From Candidatus Woesearchaeota archaeon (GTDB lineage Archaea; Nanobdellota; Nanobdellia; Woesearchaeales; JACPBV01), in the NCBI GenBank assembly GCA_019322475.1, contig JAHWIN010000004.1:1-33931 (forward strand): DNA of 33,931 bases, in the 5' to 3' direction. Positions 30,335 to 33,931 of this stretch are shown piece by piece. The translations under genes were made by a program, and so were the position numbers. The notes under the pieces were generated by a model, which worked only from the letters and a program-made list of their open reading frames with translations, made no database searches and was not told the DNA's origin. Each line of letters begins with the position of its first letter. Positions within the stretch are counted from its first letter, which is position 1.

Positions 30335-31597
30335 ATGGCAGAAAAAAAATTGCCTTTTACAAAGGATAAGATTCTTAAGATCATAAGCGAACATCCCACA
30401 CCTTTTCACATCTATGATGAGAAGGCGATAAGGAAGGATGCAGGGAAGCTTTATAAGGCATTTTCATGGGTGCATGGATTCAAGAACCATTTTGCTGTGA
30501 AGGTCCTCCCTAATCCGTTCATTCTCAGGATACTGAAAGAGGAGGGGATGGGCACTGACTGCAGCAGCCTTCCTGAACTTAAGCTTTCTGAAAAAGCCGG
30601 GATCATCGGCGAAGATATAATGTTTTCTTCTAATGATACGCCTGCTGATGAGTTTGTATATGCAAAAAAGCTTGGAGCAGTGATAAACCTTGATGATATC
30701 TCCCATATTAAGATGCTTGAAGAAAATGCAGGTATTCCCGAGATAATCTGTTTCAGGTATAACCCTGGCAGTGCAAGATCAGGCAACCGCTTCATAGGTG
30801 ACCCAAAGGAAGCAAAATACGGGCTGACCCGAAAGCAGCTGCTTGAAGGATACAGCATTATGAAGAAGAAAGGCACAAAGCGCTTTGGTCTGCATACTAT
30901 GGTCGCCTCAAATGAGCTCAATCCAGAATATCACATAGAGACTGCAAGGATGCTCTTTGAGCTTGTGTTTGAGATAAATAAGAAGCTTGGGATAAGGCTC
31001 GAGTTTATCAATCTTGGAGGGGGGTATGGGATCCCTTATAAGCTGGACGAGAAAGCCATTGACCTTGGCTATGTTTCAGGCAGGATAAAGAAGCTTTATG
31101 ATGAGATGATATCTGCAAAGGGGCTTGCGCCTCTAAGGATAATAATGGAATCAGGAAGGATGATCACAGGCCCGCACGGCTGTCTTGTTGCAAAAGCCAT
31201 ACATCTCAAGCATACGTATAAGGATTTTGTAGGGCTTGACGCGTGCATGGCTAACCTGATGAGGCCTGCGCTATACGGCGCATACCACCATATAACCGTT
31301 CTCGGAAAGGAAAACAAGAAACCAATAAAGAAATATGATGTCACCGGAGGCTTGTGTGAGAATAACGATAAGTTTGCGATAGACAGGAAGCTTCCGGAGA
31401 TCGATGAAGGAGACATCCTTGTTATCCATGACACCGGAGCGCATGGCCATGCGATGGGATTTAATTATAACGGCAAATTAAGGTCAGCAGAGCTTCTATT
31501 AAGGGAAGACAATTCTGTCGTAGAGATAAGAAGGGCTGAAACGGTCAGGGATTATTTTTCTACTCTGGATCTTGAAAAGTTAAAAGGATTCAGCTGA
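30335..31597 (+). CDS. lysA: diaminopimelate decarboxylase-family PLP enzyme
   Basis: The 420-residue protein is a fold-type III PLP decarboxylase. The PLP lysine is Lys56 in HFAVKVLPNP. The glycine loop is NLGGGYGIPY, the phosphate-binding region is IIMESGRMITG, and the substrate cysteine motif is TGGLCENNDKF. By length and motifs it best matches LysA, which makes lysine from meso-diaminopimelate, although related decarboxylases for other amino acids cannot be excluded. No other lysine pathway genes are in the window. The PLP could come from PdxST encoded at 3.1-4.7 kb. Confidence 0.83.
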   Translation: MAEKKLPFTKDKILKIISEHPTPFHIYDEKAIRKDAGKLYKAFSWVHGFKNHFAVKVLPNPFILRILKEEGMGTDCSSLPELKLSEKAGIIGEDIMFSSNDTPADEFVYAKKLGAVINLDDISHIKMLEENAGIPEIICFRYNPGSARSGNRFIGDPKEAKYGLTRKQLLEGYSIMKKKGTKRFGLHTMVASNELNPEYHIETARMLFELVFEINKKLGIRLEFINLGGGYGIPYKLDEKAIDLGYVSGRIKKLYDEMISAKGLAPLRIIMESGRMITGPHGCLVAKAIHLKHTYKDFVGLDACMANLMRPALYGAYHHITVLGKENKKPIKKYDVTGGLCENNDKFAIDRKLPEIDEGDILVIHDTGAHGHAMGFNYNGKLRSAELLLREDNSVVEIRRAETVRDYFSTLDLEKLKGFS

Positions 31598-31616
31598 CAG
31601 TTGAAGGTTGCTTAAG

Positions 31617-32105
31617 ATGGGTTATTATGACCAGATTGCAGAAGGCTATGAAGAGCTCCATAAGGAAGAGCAGCTGAAGAAGATCGGGCTTATAAAAAAG
31701 CATATCAGCCTAAAAAAGGATTACAAGCTTCTTGACGTTGGCTGCGGAACAGGGCTTACGACAGAGCCGTGGAACTGCAGAAGATATGGCATAGACCCTG
31801 CGCCTAAGCTTTTAGAGAGGGCAAGAAGCAGGGACAGGATAGAGTACAGGCTGGCCCCTGCCGAATCTATCCCCTACGGAGATAATTTTTTTGATATTGT
31901 CATATCTATAACAGCGATACAAAACTTCCAGGATATAGAGAAAGGCCTGAAAGAGATAAAAAGGGTAGGGAAAAATATTTTTGTATTGAGCTTCCTGAAG
32001 AGGAGCCCTAAACGAAGAGATATAGAAAGGCTTATCAGAAAGCTGTTTGATGTAACTGAGGTAATAGGGGAGGATAAAGACATAATATACTTTTGCGAAA
32101 AATAA
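31617..32105 (+). CDS. class I SAM-dependent methyltransferase
   Basis: The protein begins MGYYDQIAEGYEELHKEEQ and has motif I LLDVGCGTGLTT, the acidic motif II YGIDPAP, and the region LAPAESIPYGDNFFDIVISI of a small-molecule or general methyltransferase. It is 162 residues long, which is short, and has only a brief C-terminal part. The ATG at 31617 is preferred over an in-frame TTG at 31608. It lies between the decarboxylase and the flavin reductase-like gene with one-base spacing to the latter, so it belongs to this operon. The substrate is unknown. Confidence 0.85.
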   Translation: MGYYDQIAEGYEELHKEEQLKKIGLIKKHISLKKDYKLLDVGCGTGLTTEPWNCRRYGIDPAPKLLERARSRDRIEYRLAPAESIPYGDNFFDIVISITAIQNFQDIEKGLKEIKRVGKNIFVLSFLKRSPKRRDIERLIRKLFDVTEVIGEDKDIIYFCEK

Positions 32106-32106
32106 G

Positions 32107-32592
32107 ATGTCAAGACTAACCGGGCCGAGGCAGGTCATACTTGTAACCTGCAGGGCAGATGCAGAAATATTTGGAAAGAAAGAGGTAAGGGACAATATAA
32201 TCACGATGGCCTGGCATATGCCTGTAAGCTTCAGCCCAAAGCTGTATGCTGTATCAGTAGGAAAGACAAGGTTCAGCTGCGGGTTGATCAGGGAAAGCAA
32301 GGTCTTTGCCGTAAACTTTATCCCGTCTAAGATGAAAAGAAAGGCTTTGCTCTGCGGGACAAAGTCCGGCATGTACACAGACAAGTTTGAGGCCGCTAAT
32401 ATAAAGAAGGAAGAATGCGCAAGCATAGACTGCCCAAGGATATCAGGGGCGCTTGCCTACATGGAGTGCAGGGTAACCCAGGAGATAGATTCAGGAGACC
32501 ACATCATCTTCATAGGCCATGTGATAAAGTCGGATGTTATTGGGGACGATGAAAGGCTGGTCCAGAAAGACAAGGAGCTTATCGGGGTTTAG
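32107..32592 (+). CDS. flavin reductase-like FMN-binding protein
   Basis: The 161-residue protein has the split-barrel fold of flavoredoxins: GPRQVILVTCRAD, NIITMAWHMPVSFSPKLYAVSV, then SCGLIRESKVFAVNFIP, and the late strand DHIIFIGHVIKSD. It probably binds FMN and uses NAD(P)H or acts as an electron carrier. Length is slightly short but complete. It starts one base after the methyltransferase stop. Confidence 0.88.
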   Translation: MSRLTGPRQVILVTCRADAEIFGKKEVRDNIITMAWHMPVSFSPKLYAVSVGKTRFSCGLIRESKVFAVNFIPSKMKRKALLCGTKSGMYTDKFEAANIKKEECASIDCPRISGALAYMECRVTQEIDSGDHIIFIGHVIKSDVIGDDERLVQKDKELIGV

Positions 32593-32612
32593 CTCTGCAA
32601 TACAAAAAGTAA

Positions 32613-32619
32613 TTTAAAT
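32613..32619 (+). promoter_or_regulatory. TATA-like box of the GT-C gene
   Basis: TTTAAAT is centred 24 nt before the ATG at 32640, so this gene has its own promoter and an almost leaderless mRNA. Confidence 0.45.
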
Positions 32620-32639
32620 GGATCTTAATCTCAGGCTGT

Positions 32640-33931
32640 ATGTGGCTTGAGATGAGGCTTAAGAGAAAGCATATCCATATCCTGATCATAATACTTCTTT
32701 GTGCTATAATATACTCCAACACATTTTTCAGCGGCTTTGTCTTTGACGATAAGTTTTTTATCCAGGATAACTTTAGGATAAGGTCTTTAAGCAATATCCC
32801 CTCCTTTTTTAGGGTTCCTGGGACCGGAAACCTTTACAGGCCCATTAGGGAAACCCTTTATTCCATAACGTTCTTTTTTTGGGGGCTCAACCCTTTCGGG
32901 TACCACATGAATGCTGTCCTGCTCCATACCCTGATAAGCGTATTGGCTTATCTTATAATCTTTCAGGTTACAGGTGACAGGAGGCTTTCCCTTATAGCTT
33001 CGCTTCTTTTTGCAGCCCACCCAATCCATACTGCCAGAGTTGCTAACATGACTGCAGGCTTTGACCTTTTGGGCATCCTGTTCTTGTTCTGGTCGTTCTA
33101 CCTGTTTACCCTGTTCAGGAGAAAAGGCTCCGGGAGGTATCTTGCATATTCGCTTATCGTCTTTACACTAGGCCTTTTTTCTTCTGAAGAGGCAGCCATG
33201 CTTCCTTTGCTCGCACTTTGGTATGATGCCTGTTTTATAGGCGGAAAAGGAGTTTTTGGCCGCAGCCCTGCCAGATATCTTAAGAAAAAAGCAAGGCAGT
33301 TCTGGCCTTTTATTGCCCCATTAGGGATATATATCTTTGCCAGGTTTTTTGTCCTGAGGCAGATAGGCAGGGCTGAAGTTTATTTTTTAGGCAGCTTAAG
33401 GACAAGGGTATTTTCAACTATGGTAATCTTCCTCAGGTACATATATATAATGGCCTTTCCTTTGAACCTTACAGTCAGCTATGATGTCAAACAGTACTCT
33501 TCTCTTTTTTCTTTGGGTATGCTTCTTGCTCTTCTGGCTTACGCTTTGATAATCTTCTTCTGGCTTAAGCTCAGAAGATCAGATAAGCCGGCCTTTTTTT
33601 CTGTAGGCTGGTTTTTTATAGCACTTATTCCTTTCTCCAACATATTCCCTGTGCATACATTTATGGCTGACAGGTATCTTTACAGCGCTTCCTTTGGCTT
33701 TGCCCTTTTTTCAGCTTGTATCATATTTGATGTTTTATCTATCAGGGCAGACAAGAGAACCCTTAAGGCCGCTTTTATGGTCATTGCAGTTTTCCTGATT
33801 GTATCCTATTCTGCATTGGCCATAGCGAGGAACAGGGAATGGAAAAGCGACGATGAGCTTCTGTCAAGGGCAGTAGAAAGGCAGCCGGAGAGCTCAACAG
33901 CGCATAACGATCTTGGCCAGGCTTACGAGAA
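32640..33931 (+). CDS. GT-C membrane glycosyltransferase with TPR repeats (3' truncated)
   Basis: The frame is open for 430 codons to the window edge. It begins MWLEMRLKRKHIHILIIILL with a membrane helix and then the acidic motif VFDDKFF (Asp36-Asp37), followed by about ten hydrophobic helices. The segment AAHPIHTARVANMTAGFD resembles the loop of TMTC/PMT-like protein O-glycosyltransferases. The last visible part ESSTAHNDLGQAYE is the first TPR repeat. Such proteins transfer sugars from a lipid carrier to outside proteins. This fits the membrane-protein-rich surroundings. The C-terminus is not seen. Confidence 0.85.
   Translation, partial: MWLEMRLKRKHIHILIIILLCAIIYSNTFFSGFVFDDKFFIQDNFRIRSLSNIPSFFRVPGTGNLYRPIRETLYSITFFFWGLNPFGYHMNAVLLHTLISVLAYLIIFQVTGDRRLSLIASLLFAAHPIHTARVANMTAGFDLLGILFLFWSFYLFTLFRRKGSGRYLAYSLIVFTLGLFSSEEAAMLPLLALWYDACFIGGKGVFGRSPARYLKKKARQFWPFIAPLGIYIFARFFVLRQIGRAEVYFLGSLRTRVFSTMVIFLRYIYIMAFPLNLTVSYDVKQYSSLFSLGMLLALLAYALIIFFWLKLRRSDKPAFFSVGWFFIALIPFSNIFPVHTFMADRYLYSASFGFALFSACIIFDVLSIRADKRTLKAAFMVIAVFLIVSYSALAIARNREWKSDDELLSRAVERQPESSTAHNDLGQAYE

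Noticed and set aside
32787..33029. 80-residue minus-strand ORF
   Set aside because: It is antisense to the GT-C glycosyltransferase.

Overview
The window comes from an archaeon. The evidence is a GatD/GatE amidotransferase, an archaeal ThrRS with the archaeal type of editing domain, SRP54, a UPF0248/MJ1316-family protein, TreT, a type II tRNA-Ser, and AT-rich TATA-like boxes about 25 nt upstream of many start codons, often with almost no 5' leader. Strong GGAGG/GGTGAT ribosome sites appear on only some genes. TGA is a routine stop codon, often inside ATGA overlaps. The lineage cannot be fixed from the sequence; an uncultivated, DPANN-like group is possible. Two gene remnants and one AT-rich insert show that accessory DNA is mixed into a housekeeping background.

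Left part (1-5280): the end of a membrane protein, then a small winged-helix protein overlapping a related single-pass ectodomain protein, then an orphan CheC-like protein overlapping a degenerate KaiC/RecA-like protein. On the minus strand are pdxS and pdxT, whose products make pyridoxal phosphate (PLP), followed by a small winged-helix ORF. Upstream of pdxS lies a block of about 250 nt rich in complementary segments, with its own TATA box and a terminator-like hairpin. I read it as a probable structured RNA, although one frame also looks protein-like. A tRNA-Ser(GCT) gene follows.

Translation and sugar block (5285-12300, mostly minus): gatE, a leaderless plus-strand gene of unknown function, and a four-gene operon reading GT4-HAD fusion, treT, gatD, UPF0248 gene. 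GatE lacks the GAD insertion found in typical archaeal GatE. Next to the operon is a winged-helix/MNT nucleotidyltransferase, followed by a 38-residue ORF that resembles the start of its usual partner family.

Accessory island (about 12.9-15.7 kb, minus): a visibly AT-rich operon of an RloA-like ATPase, an RloB-family TOPRIM-like protein broken by one in-frame TGA at the conserved Trp, and an unknown third protein. A perfect palindrome covers the predicted transcription start. This looks like a horizontally acquired anti-phage cassette and is the strongest candidate here for an undescribed system.

Middle (15.7-21.0 kb): srp54, an AbrB-RelE toxin-antitoxin pair with a palindromic operator, thrS, a 59-nt near-perfect hairpin, a two-helix membrane protein and an unrecognised protein of 271 residues.

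Membrane vWA/MoxR operon (21.2-28.96 kb, plus): an AbrB-type regulator, two large membrane-anchored vWA proteins, a membrane coiled-coil protein, a multi-pass protein, a MoxR AAA+ ATPase and a DUF58 vWA protein. The set suggests a chaperone-type ATPase working with vWA proteins at the cell surface.

Right part (28.96-33.93 kb): corA (minus), then on the plus strand a 4-oxalocrotonate-type tautomerase, a PLP-dependent decarboxylase of the LysA family, a methyltransferase, a flavin reductase-like protein, and the start of a large GT-C membrane glycosyltransferase with TPR repeats that runs off the end.
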